From contig JAJYPA010000029.1 in assembly GCA_021795795.1 (NCBI GenBank), positions 1 to 35,207 on the forward strand: a stretch of DNA of 35,207 nucleotides, read 5' to 3'. Each line of letters begins with the position of its first letter. Position 1 is the first letter of the stretch. The notes below the pieces were generated by a model. That model did no database searches, had not been told where the DNA came from, and was given only the letters and a program-made list of their open reading frames with translations. Source of the stretch: Pseudomonadota bacterium (GTDB taxonomy: Bacteria > Pseudomonadota > Gammaproteobacteria > Halothiobacillales > Halothiobacillaceae). The position numbers and the translations under genes are program-made. This document shows, piece by piece, positions 25,898-35,153 of this stretch.

Positions 25898-26416
25898 TTA
25901 GCTTGAGGTTAGCGAGGTCAGTAGTTGATCGACACGCGCGGTATCGAATGGTCCGATCTTCTGGTAGCGAATATTGCCCTTGGCATCCAGCACGAAGAAG
26001 GTGGGCGTCAGGCGAACCGGCCCGAACGCAGCGGCGGCGGCACCCGTTTTGTCCTGTAACACGGTGTAAGGGATTTTCTTTTCCGACACCATGGCCTTGA
26101 GCTGGTTGAGTGCGTCATAAGACATCGCCATACCGACTACATTCACGCCTTTGGCCGAGAACTTGTCGTATAGCGCGATCATGTGCGGAATTTCTTCCAC
26201 ACAGCCGGGGCAGGTCGTCGCCCAGAAGGTGATGGCGGTTGGCTTGCCCAGCAGATTGGATAGATCGACAGGCTGGCCGTTGAGGTCTTGCACGGTCAGC
26301 CCGCTCAGGTTGACGGGGGTTTCGGTCGAGCAACCGGTCAGGGCACTGATGAGCCCAAGCGCGGCACCGCCAATCAGCAGGCGGCGTTGGGCGGAAAAAT
26401 TGGGTTCTGCATTCAT
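25898..26416 (-). CDS. TlpA-like thioredoxin-fold lipoprotein
   Basis: A 172-residue redoxin. A twin-arginine-free signal with lipobox ALTGC predicts lipid attachment at Cys29. The thioredoxin fold begins with VQDLNGQPVDLSNLLGKP and carries the redox pair Cys69-Cys72 in FWATTCPGC, then the cis-Pro segment RLTPTFFV. This is the TlpA/ResA/DsbE group, which reduces disulfides in exported proteins such as apocytochromes c. No ccm genes are nearby, so the partner is unknown. AAGGTAAAACC precedes the ATG. Confidence 0.9.
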   Translation of the reverse strand: MNAEPNFSAQRRLLIGGAALGLISALTGCSTETPVNLSGLTVQDLNGQPVDLSNLLGKPTAITFWATTCPGCVEEIPHMIALYDKFSAKGVNVVGMAMSYDALNQLKAMVSEKKIPYTVLQDKTGAAAAAFGPVRLTPTFFVLDAKGNIRYQKIGPFDTARVDQLLTSLTSS

Positions 26417-26440
26417 GGTTTTACCTTGATATCTGCTTGG

Positions 26441-26469
26441 CCGGAGTGTTATGCCGGAGTGTTGTTATG
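26441..26469. repeat. Short tandem duplication upstream of the TlpA-like gene
   Basis: CCGGAGTGTTATG (26441-26453) is followed at once by CCGGAGTGTTGTTATG (26454-26469). The unit differs by a 3-nt insertion. It lies between the ClC stop and the TlpA-like start, in the likely promoter area of the latter. Confidence 0.6.
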
Positions 26470-26479
26470 TCGTGGCCGG

Positions 26480-28309
26480 TCATGCCTGTTCTTCAAGCGC
26501 ACTGCGGGTCAGTACGCCAAAAGTCCGCTTGAATGGCGGGATGGTTGTGCGTTGACCGATCAGGACATCGACCTTATTCGTGCGCATGAGTTCACGGGCT
26601 TCAATCAGAGTCAGACCAATATCGACTGCCTTGGCCGGGATCATCGTCAACTCGGTGGTCAGATCAACCACCCGTTCGGTCGGTTTCTGCTCGTTCGAAA
26701 GCACTTCTGTTGGAAGCGTTTCCTGTGGCTGGTCGTCTCCCGATAAGACTACTTCGGGTAAGACATCTTCCGACTGGTTATGGGGGGCAAGCGTGGCCAG
26801 AAAACGATTCAATTCGTAACCTGAAATCACTCCGATGGGTTGCCGGACTCCGTCTCGAACCACCAACCAATCCGGGACGGCGGTCATCAGTTCCTGAAGA
26901 TGGCGTACGGGGCACTGTGCCGACGTTTCTGTGAAATTGCGGTTGATGATACTGCTGATTGCAATATCGTTCGCATTGTGCCAAAGCGATAGCCCGTGCA
27001 TTTGATGCGCATTGGCACGCAATACCGTGTCGTAGATGCCGTCTTTGTGAAATACCGTTCGGCTGGTCAAACTGGCGATGATGATCGTCAACATCGCCGG
27101 TACGATCGCGCCGGTATCGCCGGTCAGCTCAATGACGGCCGTGAGTGCGGCCAGTGGAGCCTGTAGTGTTGCGCCCATCATCGCGCCCATGCCCAGAACC
27201 GTGTAGAAAGCCACGTCGCTGACCGGAATCTGCGTGAAGTTGAGCAAGAGCATACCCAGAGCGCTGCCAGTGAATCCGCCGACAACCAGTGTGGAGCCGA
27301 TAGGCCCCAAAGGGAGACCAAAACCAAACGTCAGCGCGCTCAGGATAAGCTTTGCCAGTATCATGAATGCCAAGAGGCCTAATGCGAATTTGGCGCTGGC
27401 GGCCAGTCCAACGGAGTCATAGCTGATGCTCATGACCTGCGGTAGGGCCAGTCCGATCAGCCCCGTAATGACACCGATGATGCCGAAACGAACCCAGATG
27501 GGCCAATCCCAGGTGCGGCGAATCGAAACATCGGTGATGTGAATGTAGCTGGCGGCAAAGGCGCCGATTACCAATCCCATGCCGATCAGGATTGGCACCT
27601 CCCACAGGGCGAGGTTATGCATGAGTTGAATGTCGAATGCCGGATTGGTGCCGAAAAACAGGGTAGAAAACAAGGCACCTGCCGAGGCTGCCAGCATGAT
27701 CGGGATGAATGTTGCCAGTGTGTATTGGCGCACGATCAGCTCCAGCGTGAAGATGACCGCGGCCAGTGGCGTGTTGAATGAAGCAGCGATGGCCGCCGCG
27801 GCGCCACAGCCGACCAGCGTGCGCACACTGTTGTGCGGCAGGTCGAGAAATCGACCGATCCAGCTGCCGCCGGTGGCGCCGAGATGAATGCCCGGCCCCT
27901 CTCGTCCGCTCGACAAGCCAACCAGCAATGCCCAGACGGCGCTGAAGAACTGTACAACCGCATTTCGCCAGGGAAGATCCGCTTCGAAGCGATGGAAGCG
28001 GATGATCACATAGCCTACGCCGACGGAACGAATGGCCTTGGGCAAGTAAAACATGGCCACACCCAGCGTAATGCCACCAATGGCGGGAAGAAAAAAACGC
28101 CAGGCCAGCGGTAGAGCAGAATATTCGCCCGGGCTGGGTAAACCAAGAAAATAAATCTGTAGCGATTCCAGCGCGAGACGAAAGGCGGTAACTAGTGCAG
28201 AGGCAAATATACCGGCGATCAGACCCAGGATGGCCATGGGGGTTAAGGCGTCCGGGCGGGCGAGTTTCAGCCTGAGCGGATCAAGAATGGCTTGAATTTT
28301 ATTGCGCAC
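26480..28309 (-). CDS. ClC family chloride channel/transporter with C-terminal CBS-like region
   Basis: A 609-residue inner-membrane ClC protein. About 430 residues of membrane helices include SGREGPGIHLG with the gating glutamate Glu137 (Glu148 in E. coli ClcA) and FNTPLAAVIFTLELIV. In the latter, Leu191 replaces the internal proton glutamate Glu203. The usual GSGIP anion motif is replaced by SVGVGYV near residue 95. The C-terminal 170 residues look like two CBS modules (PDWLVVRDGVRQPIGVISGY and ARELMRTNKVDVLIG) split by an acidic linker. The start is GTG at 28309 after GGGGGG. ATG is not available until residue 25, inside the first helix. Confidence 0.9.
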   Translation of the reverse strand: MRNKIQAILDPLRLKLARPDALTPMAILGLIAGIFASALVTAFRLALESLQIYFLGLPSPGEYSALPLAWRFFLPAIGGITLGVAMFYLPKAIRSVGVGYVIIRFHRFEADLPWRNAVVQFFSAVWALLVGLSSGREGPGIHLGATGGSWIGRFLDLPHNSVRTLVGCGAAAAIAASFNTPLAAVIFTLELIVRQYTLATFIPIMLAASAGALFSTLFFGTNPAFDIQLMHNLALWEVPILIGMGLVIGAFAASYIHITDVSIRRTWDWPIWVRFGIIGVITGLIGLALPQVMSISYDSVGLAASAKFALGLLAFMILAKLILSALTFGFGLPLGPIGSTLVVGGFTGSALGMLLLNFTQIPVSDVAFYTVLGMGAMMGATLQAPLAALTAVIELTGDTGAIVPAMLTIIIASLTSRTVFHKDGIYDTVLRANAHQMHGLSLWHNANDIAISSIINRNFTETSAQCPVRHLQELMTAVPDWLVVRDGVRQPIGVISGYELNRFLATLAPHNQSEDVLPEVVLSGDDQPQETLPTEVLSNEQKPTERVVDLTTELTMIPAKAVDIGLTLIEARELMRTNKVDVLIGQRTTIPPFKRTFGVLTRSALEEQA

Positions 28310-28346
28310 AACGCCCCCCGTTGGGCTCTATTGACGATTGAAGCTT

Positions 28347-28355
28347 TGTTATGAT
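28347..28355 (+). promoter_or_regulatory. Candidate argC promoter (extended -10)
   Basis: TGTTATGAT reads as TG-N-TATGAT, about 41 nt before the argC ATG. A TTGACG at 28331-28336 is only 13 nt upstream of the -10 box, too close to act as a normal -35 box. Confidence 0.45.
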
Positions 28356-28396
28356 GCGTTACAGGTAAATTATTTGCCATTTCTGGAGAGGAAAAC

Positions 28397-29431
28397 ATGA
28401 AGAAAATCGGCATAGTCGGAGGAACAGGCTATACCGGCGTCGAATTGATGCGGTTGCTGGCACGGCATGGCGGGGTGGAAATTACGGCCATTACCTCGCG
28501 AGGGGATGCGGGAACGCGCGTGGATGCAATGTATCCGAATCTGCGCGGTGCGATTGATTTATGTTTTACCACCCCGGATGAAGCGAACCTCGCGGATTGC
28601 GATCTGGTTTTTTTCGCCACGCCGAATGGGATCGCCATGCAGCAAGCGCCCGAACTGCTGGCTCAGGGTGTTAAGGTGATCGATCTGGCGGCGGACTATC
28701 GGATCAAGGATCTGGGCGTCTGGTCGACATGGTACGGTATGACTCACGCCTCGCCAGAGTGGGTTGAGCGCGCGGTGTATGGTTTGCCGGAACTGTATCG
28801 TGATGAAATTCGCGATGCCGAACTGGTGGCGAATCCCGGTTGCCACGTTACGGCTACCACGCTGGGGCTGTTGCCGCTGATGGGGCAGGATTGGGTCGAT
28901 CACACTCGATTGATCGCAGATTCCAAATCGGGCAGCAGTGGCGCCGGTCGCAAGGCCGAGGTACCCATGTTGATGGCCGAAGCGGGTGAAAGCTTCAAGG
29001 CGTACTCGGCCAATGGTCACCGTCATCAACCGGAAATTGTGCAAACGCTCACCGCGGTTGCCGAGTGTCCCATCGGGCTGACTTTTGTGCCGCATTTGGT
29101 GCCGATGGTGCGCGGTATCGAAGTGAGCCTGTATATTCCGCTTGTTGAAGAACCGACGGCTGATGTGCAGCAGTTGTATGAAGCGTATTACGATGCAGAG
29201 CCGTTCGTTGATGTGATGCCCTCGGGCAGTCACCCGGAAACCCGCAGCGTGCGTGGCAACAACCTGTGCCGGATGGCGATTTTCCGGCCTCAGGGTGCAT
29301 CAACATTGGTCATCAGTTCGGTGATCGATAATTTGGTCAAGGGCGCGGCGGGTCAGGCCGTGCAGAATATGAACCTGATGCTGGGCTTTCCCGAGCAACA
29401 AGGGCTTGATCTGGTTGCCCTGTCCCCGTGA
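28397..29431 (+). CDS. argC: N-acetyl-gamma-glutamyl-phosphate reductase
   Basis: A 344-residue NADPH enzyme of arginine synthesis, reducing N-acetylglutamyl phosphate to the semialdehyde. The nucleotide-binding start [17 protein letters not shown], active-site Cys149 in [10 protein letters not shown], and catalytic His in NGHRHQPEI are clear. The His after GC, where Tyr is usual, is a mild variant. GGAGAGGAAAAC gives a strong ribosome site. argH lies 9 kb away, so arginine genes are scattered. A strong hairpin separates it from erpA. Confidence 0.97.
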   Translation: MKKIGIVGGTGYTGVELMRLLARHGGVEITAITSRGDAGTRVDAMYPNLRGAIDLCFTTPDEANLADCDLVFFATPNGIAMQQAPELLAQGVKVIDLAADYRIKDLGVWSTWYGMTHASPEWVERAVYGLPELYRDEIRDAELVANPGCHVTATTLGLLPLMGQDWVDHTRLIADSKSGSSGAGRKAEVPMLMAEAGESFKAYSANGHRHQPEIVQTLTAVAECPIGLTFVPHLVPMVRGIEVSLYIPLVEEPTADVQQLYEAYYDAEPFVDVMPSGSHPETRSVRGNNLCRMAIFRPQGASTLVISSVIDNLVKGAAGQAVQNMNLMLGFPEQQGLDLVALSP

Positions 29432-29441
29432 AAAACACAAC

Positions 29442-29467
29442 AAAAGTTGAGCATCCGCTCAACTTTT
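29442..29467. terminator. Hairpin terminator between argC and erpA
   Basis: A perfect 11-bp stem AAAAGTTGAGC/GCTCAACTTTT with an ATCC loop starts 10 nt after the argC stop. The flanking A and T tracts would let it act on either strand; on the plus strand the T tract is only four long. Confidence 0.75.
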
Positions 29468-29525
29468 GGGTCATGATTGAATCCATGTTTTGGGTTTAAA
29501 CCGGCCAGAATTCTGGAGTGTAATG

Positions 29526-29888
29526 ATGAATACAGAAGTTGTTGATGCAGCAGTGGGCGAAGCGCCACTGATCTTTACCGAAAATGCCGCCAATAAAGTG
29601 CGCAGTCTGATCGAGGAAGAGGGTAATCCCGATCTGAAGTTGCGCGTCTTCATAACCGGCGGTGGATGTTCCGGATTCCAGTACGGTTTCATGTTCGAAG
29701 AATCCGCGCAGGAAGACGACGCACAGGTGGAACGCGGCGGTGTCACTTTACTCGTCGACCCCATGAGCATTCAGTATCTTGAAGGTGCCGAGATTGATTA
29801 TAAAGAAGACATAACAGGAGCTCAGTTTGTGATCCGCAACCCGATGGCAGCAACCACCTGCGGTTGTGGCTCGTCATTCTCAATCTAG
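29526..29888 (+). CDS. erpA: Iron-sulfur cluster insertion protein ErpA
   Basis: A 120-residue A-type carrier that delivers Fe-S clusters to apoproteins, needed in E. coli for isoprenoid enzymes. The three cluster cysteines lie in [11 protein letters not shown] and [11 protein letters not shown] (C-terminus). The close match to E. coli ErpA, including [11 protein letters not shown], separates it from IscA. GGAG at 29515 serves ATGs at 29523 and 29526; I chose the second for spacing. It is followed 9 nt later by citrate synthase, so the two are probably cotranscribed. Confidence 0.96.
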   Translation: MNTEVVDAAVGEAPLIFTENAANKVRSLIEEEGNPDLKLRVFITGGGCSGFQYGFMFEESAQEDDAQVERGGVTLLVDPMSIQYLEGAEIDYKEDITGAQFVIRNPMAATTCGCGSSFSI

Positions 29889-29897
29889 AGGCTTCAT

Positions 29898-31070
29898 ATG
29901 GATAAACAGGACAACAACGGCTATGTGCCTGGTCTAAAAGGCATACCGGCGGCGGAATCGAAAATTTCTTTTCTCGATGGACAGGCAGGTTTGCTGACAT
30001 ACCGTGGTTATCCCATCGTTGAATTGGCTCAGCAAAGCACGTTCGAGGAAGCTGCCTGGGTTCTGATTAATGGTGAGCTGCCGAATACGGACGAATTGAC
30101 GCGCTTCGCTGCGGATCTGCGCGCGAATCGTCGCGTTAAATACAATGTACGCGATATCATGAAGTTTTTGCCAATTGATGGTGATCCGATGGAGGCGCTG
30201 CAAACCTGTGTCGCCAGTCTGGGGATGTTCTACCCAGGACAGGAGCGCATGACCGCCAATGGTGTCAATGCGGACAGCGAATTCGTTGAGCAGATGATTA
30301 TCAAGATTCTCGCCAGCATGGCGACCCTGGTCGCTATGTGGGAGCGCATTCGCCGCGGAGATGACCCGATATTACCGCGCACTGATCTGACTTATGCCGA
30401 AAATTTCCTGTACATGATGAACGAGCGTGAGCCCGATCCGGTCGAAGCACGCATCATGGACGCATGTCTTGTGCTTCATGCAGAGCACACCATCAATGCA
30501 TCGACGTTTGCAGCATTGGTTTGTGGCTCAACCCTTGCGCCCCCCAACCTCGTGGTCGCATCGGCCATTGGAACCCTCGCCGGCCCTTTGCATGGTGGTG
30601 CCAATCAACGCGTCCTCAATATGCTTGATGATATCGGCTCGGTAGAAAATGTGGCCGGTTGGCTGGATCAACGTCTTGCAAACAAGCAGGTCATTTGGGG
30701 TTTTGGGCATAGGGAATATAAGGTAAAAGACCCACGAGCGAATATTCTTCAAGACCTGCTTGAACAGTTACGCGAACACCGTCATGGTCAGATATCCCCG
30801 CTGTATGAGCGGGCAAAGGAACTGGAACGTTGTGCTGAGGAGCACCTGTCACCGAAAGGCATTTTCCCGAACGTGGATTTTTACTCGGGGTTGTTGTACG
30901 AAGCATTAGGCATTCCCCGTGATCAGTTCACGCCAATTTTTGCCATTTCCCGCACAGCGGGTTGGCTGGCGCATTGGAAAGAACAAATCACGCACAACCG
31001 GATTTTCCGACCGACGCAGGTTTATACAGGCTACGAGCCGCGCAGCTACCGGCCTATGTCATTACGTTGA
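29898..31070 (+). CDS. gltA: Citrate synthase, short dimeric type
   Basis: A 390-residue citrate synthase. Active-site residues are readable: HAEHTINAST, GPLHGGANQ, WGFGHREYKVKDPR and FPNVDFYSG (catalytic Asp). It lacks the extra N-terminal segment of the 427-residue hexameric E. coli enzyme and resembles the shorter forms of Bacillus, cyanobacteria and archaea, so NADH inhibition is not expected. A 2-methylcitrate synthase is possible, since the families are close, but no prp genes lie nearby. GAGG precedes the ATG. It stands between erpA and anmK, an unusual place. Confidence 0.93.
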   Translation: MDKQDNNGYVPGLKGIPAAESKISFLDGQAGLLTYRGYPIVELAQQSTFEEAAWVLINGELPNTDELTRFAADLRANRRVKYNVRDIMKFLPIDGDPMEALQTCVASLGMFYPGQERMTANGVNADSEFVEQMIIKILASMATLVAMWERIRRGDDPILPRTDLTYAENFLYMMNEREPDPVEARIMDACLVLHAEHTINASTFAALVCGSTLAPPNLVVASAIGTLAGPLHGGANQRVLNMLDDIGSVENVAGWLDQRLANKQVIWGFGHREYKVKDPRANILQDLLEQLREHRHGQISPLYERAKELERCAEEHLSPKGIFPNVDFYSGLLYEALGIPRDQFTPIFAISRTAGWLAHWKEQITHNRIFRPTQVYTGYEPRSYRPMSLR

Positions 31071-31089
31071 TTCGTAATTGATGGGCATT

Positions 31090-32265
31090 CTAAGCGGGGA
31101 AAAATCCACCCAGAATGCGCAAACCTTCGGCTCCCGTCACCGACGGGGCGTTCCCCGCTTCCCCTAATAAAAACTGCCGTGCCAACCAGGCGAAGGCAGC
31201 ACACTCGACGCATTGCGGATCGATGCCGAAGAGGTCGCTGGTTTCGACCCGCGTTCCTGCGCGGATGTTTTGTACTGACTCTTGAATCAGGCTGGTGAGG
31301 AATCTGTTTCTAGCACCGCCCCCCGCCAGGATGACTAATGAATCAGTAGAGGCCGTGAGCCAAGGGCGCAGGGATTCGGCGATGGTTTGTGCTGTCAGTG
31401 CGGCCAGTGTGGCCTGAATGTCTTCGGCTGGCAGTGTGTCCAGCTGATGTTCGGCCCGTGCGCGAAGCCAGTCGAGATTGAACAATTCAATTCCTGTTGA
31501 TTTGGGGGGTGCCTGCTGAAAAAACGGCTCTTTCAGCAAATGTTGCAGCAGGTCTTCGTTCAGCTTGCCAGTTGCTGCCCACTGGCCATTTTCGTCGTAA
31601 TCAAGTCCGTGTTGCAGTTTGATCCACGCATCCATTAGTGTGTTGGCCGGACCGGTATCGAAGCCGAATAACGGCGTATCCGGGGCCATCACGGCGATAT
31701 TGCCAATCCCCCCCAGATTGACCGTGATGAGTACGTTGTTTTGACCTTCCTTTGCGCCAAAAAGAGCCAGGTGTGCCGGAGGAACCAGCGGAGCACCCTG
31801 GCCGCCTGCCGCCATATCCCGACGTCGGAAGTCAGCTACGACGGCAATTCCGGTCCGCTCGGCGATTATGTTTGGATCGCCAATCTGCAGCGTAAAAGAG
31901 GGTGTCGATGCCGGGCGGTGGCGCACAGTTTGTCCGTGGCTGCCTATCGCAACGACATCACTGGCTTGGATACGGTGCTTCGACAGCAAAGCCAGAACGC
32001 ACTCGCCGAAGCGTTCAGCCATCTGAGCGTCCAATTGCCCAAGGAAATCGATGGCATCGATATGCTCGGGTGTTTTACCAAGTGCCAGTGCGCGCATGTC
32101 CTTTGTCAAATCACCTAGGTCGAGTGTTTGGTGGGCGACAACCCGTGCAGGTTGGCCGGAAAAATCCACAGCACAGGCGTCGATACCATCCATGCTGGTA
32201 CCCGATATCACACCAATGAATATCCCTTTTTCTGCGCGCGCGGCTAGGTCAAAGAAGGGAGACAT
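31090..32265 (-). CDS. anmK: Anhydro-N-acetylmuramic acid kinase
   Basis: A 391-residue ASKHA-fold kinase that hydrolyses and phosphorylates anhydroMurNAc for reuse in wall synthesis. The P-loop-like start FIGVISGTSMDGIDAC, VNLGGIGNIAV, FGFDTGPANTLMDAW and VILAGGGARNRFL are the family blocks. The ATG at 32265 is 5 nt after the stop of the M23 peptidase gene, so wall cleavage and wall recycling are encoded together. Confidence 0.96.
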   Translation of the reverse strand: MSPFFDLAARAEKGIFIGVISGTSMDGIDACAVDFSGQPARVVAHQTLDLGDLTKDMRALALGKTPEHIDAIDFLGQLDAQMAERFGECVLALLSKHRIQASDVVAIGSHGQTVRHRPASTPSFTLQIGDPNIIAERTGIAVVADFRRRDMAAGGQGAPLVPPAHLALFGAKEGQNNVLITVNLGGIGNIAVMAPDTPLFGFDTGPANTLMDAWIKLQHGLDYDENGQWAATGKLNEDLLQHLLKEPFFQQAPPKSTGIELFNLDWLRARAEHQLDTLPAEDIQATLAALTAQTIAESLRPWLTASTDSLVILAGGGARNRFLTSLIQESVQNIRAGTRVETSDLFGIDPQCVECAAFAWLARQFLLGEAGNAPSVTGAEGLRILGGFFPA

Positions 32266-32270
32266 TGGAA

Positions 32271-33767
32271 CTAGTCCGCCGTGGCTGTGATGGTATTTGT
32301 TACAGTTCGTGACGCCTGACGCTCATCCTTGACCATTAAATCCAAGGCGGACTGTGTCTGGGCGAGGAAATCCTGGCGGTATTTTGAGGGAATAGGGTTG
32401 GCTTCGGGTAGTTTGGCTACCAGTGGGTCGGTGTATACGCCATTGACATGGAACTCATAATGCAGATGCGGACCGGTTGCATCTCCAGTCATCCCGACAT
32501 AGCCGATGGTCTCGCCCATATCGACGTGGCTACCTCGTTTTATCTGGTTATTGAAACGGGACATGTGACCGTAAACCGTTTCGAAGCCGCCTTCATGCTT
32601 GATTTTAATCACCTTGCCGTAGCCGTGTTGCCAGCCAATGAACTCGATTTTTCCGTTACTGGCAGCTTGGATGGGGGTGCCTGTGGGGGCTGCAAAGTCA
32701 ACGCCCTTATGCGCCTTAATCTTGTGGTAGAGGGGGTGCATTCGGTGCAGGTTGAATTTCGAGCTGATTCTTGAAAATGCGACCGGATAGCGCAGAAAGC
32801 CGCGCTCAAGGTTGGCTCCGTTGGGTTCGTAATAGCCGGTTTTTCCATTTGGGGCGGTATAGCGTACCGCCTGATATGTTTTGCCATTATTGACGAATTC
32901 CGCAGCGACGACCGCGCCGGTATCCACGCGCTTGCCGTTCACATACTTCGCTTCATATACGATCCGGAAGTGGTCGCCATTTTGGACGTCGTTGAGGAAG
33001 TTGATCTTCCAGCCGAATATCTCAGCCAACTCCATGACCATGCTCGCCGATAAGCCCGACTCAATCGCGGACTGGTACAGCGAGCTGTCGATCACGCCGC
33101 TGGCCGTCGTCAGCCGGGTTTCCATCGGCAGAACTATATTGTCCGCAGTGAATTGATCCTCGTCGTTCCGGCGGATGCTAAGGGTTTCGTTGGGGGCGAT
33201 CTGATAGTTGATTGCCAGCAGTTGGTTGTCGGGGGTCAGCTCGAGGCTGATTTGGTCGCCCGGGCGCAGGTTTTTGAGTGGAGCGGCCTGGTCGCCAACT
33301 GCGATGACATCTGAAACAGCCTGATAGCCGAGGCCCAAACGAGAAAAGATTGTCGACAGGCTGTCGCCTGATTTCACCTGGACTTTGGTGGCAATGGGTT
33401 CGGCTGCGCCAGCGGTACTCTCAGATTCTGTCAAAGAGATGGCCTGATCGGACGTCTGGTCGTTTAATGGATCGTTTAACGAGTTGCTTATCGAGCTGAA
33501 CAAGTGGTCAGATAAAAGATCGTTATTCAGGAAGGTATCGGCGGGTTCCGCGGGGGCGTTGGATACCAGTGCAGCGGTGGGTTCAGGGGAGATCGCAGTG
33601 GCGATGCTCAGGTCGATGCGTTGATCCAGTGCCGGATCAGTCGGAATCGAGATTTTGGCGATCACGATGCCCAGAGAGCCCACGCCAGCAATCAAGGCGC
33701 TGAGGCGAATCCAAGTGGCAACGCGAGATTTCTTCCGCGAAGATGCAAACAGGGGGCGTTGATCCAT
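32271..33767 (-). CDS. M23 family murein endopeptidase with OapA/LysM-like domain
   Basis: A 498-residue membrane-anchored wall hydrolase. After a short basic cytoplasmic start comes one membrane helix (about 20-40, WIRLSALIAGVGSLGIVI), a Ser/Asp-rich linker, a LysM-like module with VKSGDSLSTIFSRLGL, then the LytM (M23) domain. Zinc ligands are in AHKGVDFA (H...D) and PHLHYEF (HxH). It likely cuts peptide cross-links, like MepM. In-frame ATGs at 33836 and 33812 are also possible, but the likely promoter covers them. It heads an operon with anmK. Confidence 0.92.
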   Translation of the reverse strand: MDQRPLFASSRKKSRVATWIRLSALIAGVGSLGIVIAKISIPTDPALDQRIDLSIATAISPEPTAALVSNAPAEPADTFLNNDLLSDHLFSSISNSLNDPLNDQTSDQAISLTESESTAGAAEPIATKVQVKSGDSLSTIFSRLGLGYQAVSDVIAVGDQAAPLKNLRPGDQISLELTPDNQLLAINYQIAPNETLSIRRNDEDQFTADNIVLPMETRLTTASGVIDSSLYQSAIESGLSASMVMELAEIFGWKINFLNDVQNGDHFRIVYEAKYVNGKRVDTGAVVAAEFVNNGKTYQAVRYTAPNGKTGYYEPNGANLERGFLRYPVAFSRISSKFNLHRMHPLYHKIKAHKGVDFAAPTGTPIQAASNGKIEFIGWQHGYGKVIKIKHEGGFETVYGHMSRFNNQIKRGSHVDMGETIGYVGMTGDATGPHLHYEFHVNGVYTDPLVAKLPEANPIPSKYRQDFLAQTQSALDLMVKDERQASRTVTNTITATAD

Positions 33768-33807
33768 TGAGTCGGTATTCCATTCAGCATTATTAATATA
33801 AGCGGTT

Positions 33808-33836
33808 ACCATACAAGGCTTGCCATGAGGTTTCAA
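33808..33836 (-). promoter_or_regulatory. Candidate promoter of the M23 peptidase-anmK operon
   Basis: On the minus strand TTGAAA (33836-33831) and TATGGT (33813-33808) are 17 nt apart. A start near 33801 would favour the ATG at 33767 for the peptidase. Confidence 0.4.
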
Positions 33837-33854
33837 TTTAGTGAGAGAGGAATT

Positions 33855-35063
33855 GTGGACAATCGACTGACGATGGCGTTGGAAGAGATACGCCGTGGCG
33901 CTGAAGAGATTTTGTTGGAGCAGGACTTGGTCGAGCGACTAAAGTCCGGCCGTATGCTTCGAATCAAGGCGGGTTTTGACCCGACAGCCCCTGATTTGCA
34001 CCTCGGGCACACGGTGTTGATTAACAAGCTGCGCCAATTCCAGCAGATGGGGCACCAGATTTTGTTTCTGATTGGCGACTTCACCGGGATGATCGGCGAC
34101 CCGACGGGTAAAAGTGCGACCCGCCCGACGTTGACGCGGGAGCAGGTGCAGGAAAACGCTAAAACCTATCAGCGTCAGATATTCAAGATTCTGGACCCCG
34201 ATAAAACAGAAATCGTGTTCAATTCGACCTGGATGGGAGCGATGACGGCGGCGGATCTGATTGAGCTGGCTAGTCGTCAAACAGTGGCGCGCATGTTGGA
34301 ACGGGATGACTTTTCCAAGCGCTATGGCGCTCATCAGCCTATAGCCATCCATGAGTTCCTCTATCCTTTAGTGCAGGGATACGACTCGGTGGCGCTAAAA
34401 GCGGATGTCGAGCTAGGGGGTACCGACCAGAAGTTCAACCTGCTGATGGGGCGCGAGTTGCAGAAGCAATATGGGCAGCCGCAGCAGACAGTCATCACCA
34501 TGCCGTTGCTCGAAGGGCTCGATGGGGTGCAGAAAATGTCCAAATCGCTGGGCAACTATATCGGAATCGAGGAGGCGCCCGATGAGCAGTTCGGCAAGCT
34601 GATGAAGATTTCCGATGAATTGATGTGGCGTTACTTCGATCTGCTCTCATTTCGCCACTTGGTTGAGATCAAGAAGCTGCGCGAGGAAATGCAAACCGGG
34701 CGCAATCCACGGGATATCAAGTTCGAGTTGGCGATGGAGATCGTAGACCGATTCCATGGAGAAGGATCGGGTGCCGAGGCGAGAGAACGATTTATTGCCC
34801 GGTTCGCAAAATCCGAAATCCCTGACGATTTGCCCGAGCATGACTTGCCCGCAGGCCTTGGCGTGGCGCAAGCGTTGAAAGAGATTGGCATGGTGGCATC
34901 AACCTCCGAGGCGTTTCGTCACATGAAGGCGGGCGCAGTGCGCCTGGGTGGAGAAGTTGTCGACGACAAAGGGGCGGTTCTGGAGGCGGGCGAGCACATC
35001 ATTCAGGTGGGCAAGCGCCGCATGGCGAAAATAAATGTGACAAATGTCACATCGGGGGCTTGA
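33855..35063 (+). CDS. tyrS: Tyrosyl-tRNA synthetase, TyrZ type
   Basis: A 402-residue class I synthetase that charges tRNA-Tyr. The HIGH-like motif is HLGH at 49-52 and KMSKS at 227-231 follows; KMSKS rather than KFGKS marks the TyrZ clade. [21 protein letters not shown] binds tyrosine, and a C-terminal S4 domain (about 340-400) ends the protein. I chose GTG at 33855 because GAGAGAGG lies just upstream; ATGs at 33825 and 33873 are in frame but lack good ribosome sites. It diverges from the M23 peptidase gene and precedes two strong promoters. Confidence 0.95.
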   Translation: MDNRLTMALEEIRRGAEEILLEQDLVERLKSGRMLRIKAGFDPTAPDLHLGHTVLINKLRQFQQMGHQILFLIGDFTGMIGDPTGKSATRPTLTREQVQENAKTYQRQIFKILDPDKTEIVFNSTWMGAMTAADLIELASRQTVARMLERDDFSKRYGAHQPIAIHEFLYPLVQGYDSVALKADVELGGTDQKFNLLMGRELQKQYGQPQQTVITMPLLEGLDGVQKMSKSLGNYIGIEEAPDEQFGKLMKISDELMWRYFDLLSFRHLVEIKKLREEMQTGRNPRDIKFELAMEIVDRFHGEGSGAEARERFIARFAKSEIPDDLPEHDLPAGLGVAQALKEIGMVASTSEAFRHMKAGAVRLGGEVVDDKGAVLEAGEHIIQVGKRRMAKINVTNVTSGA

Positions 35064-35087
35064 CGGAAAGTATCAGGACTGTATAGT
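35060..35087 (+). promoter_or_regulatory. Upstream strong promoter of a presumed rRNA operon
   Basis: TTGACG (35060-35065) and TATAGT (35082-35087) are 16 bp apart, followed by TCGCCTCCC, a GC-rich discriminator typical of stable-RNA promoters. The -35 box includes the tyrS stop codon TGA (35061-35063). Confidence 0.65.
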
Positions 35088-35153
35088 TCGCCTCCCTGCT
35101 GCGACGGCGTGGCGGGGCGGTCTGAGAGGGCCGGGCACTTAGAAAAATAAGTG

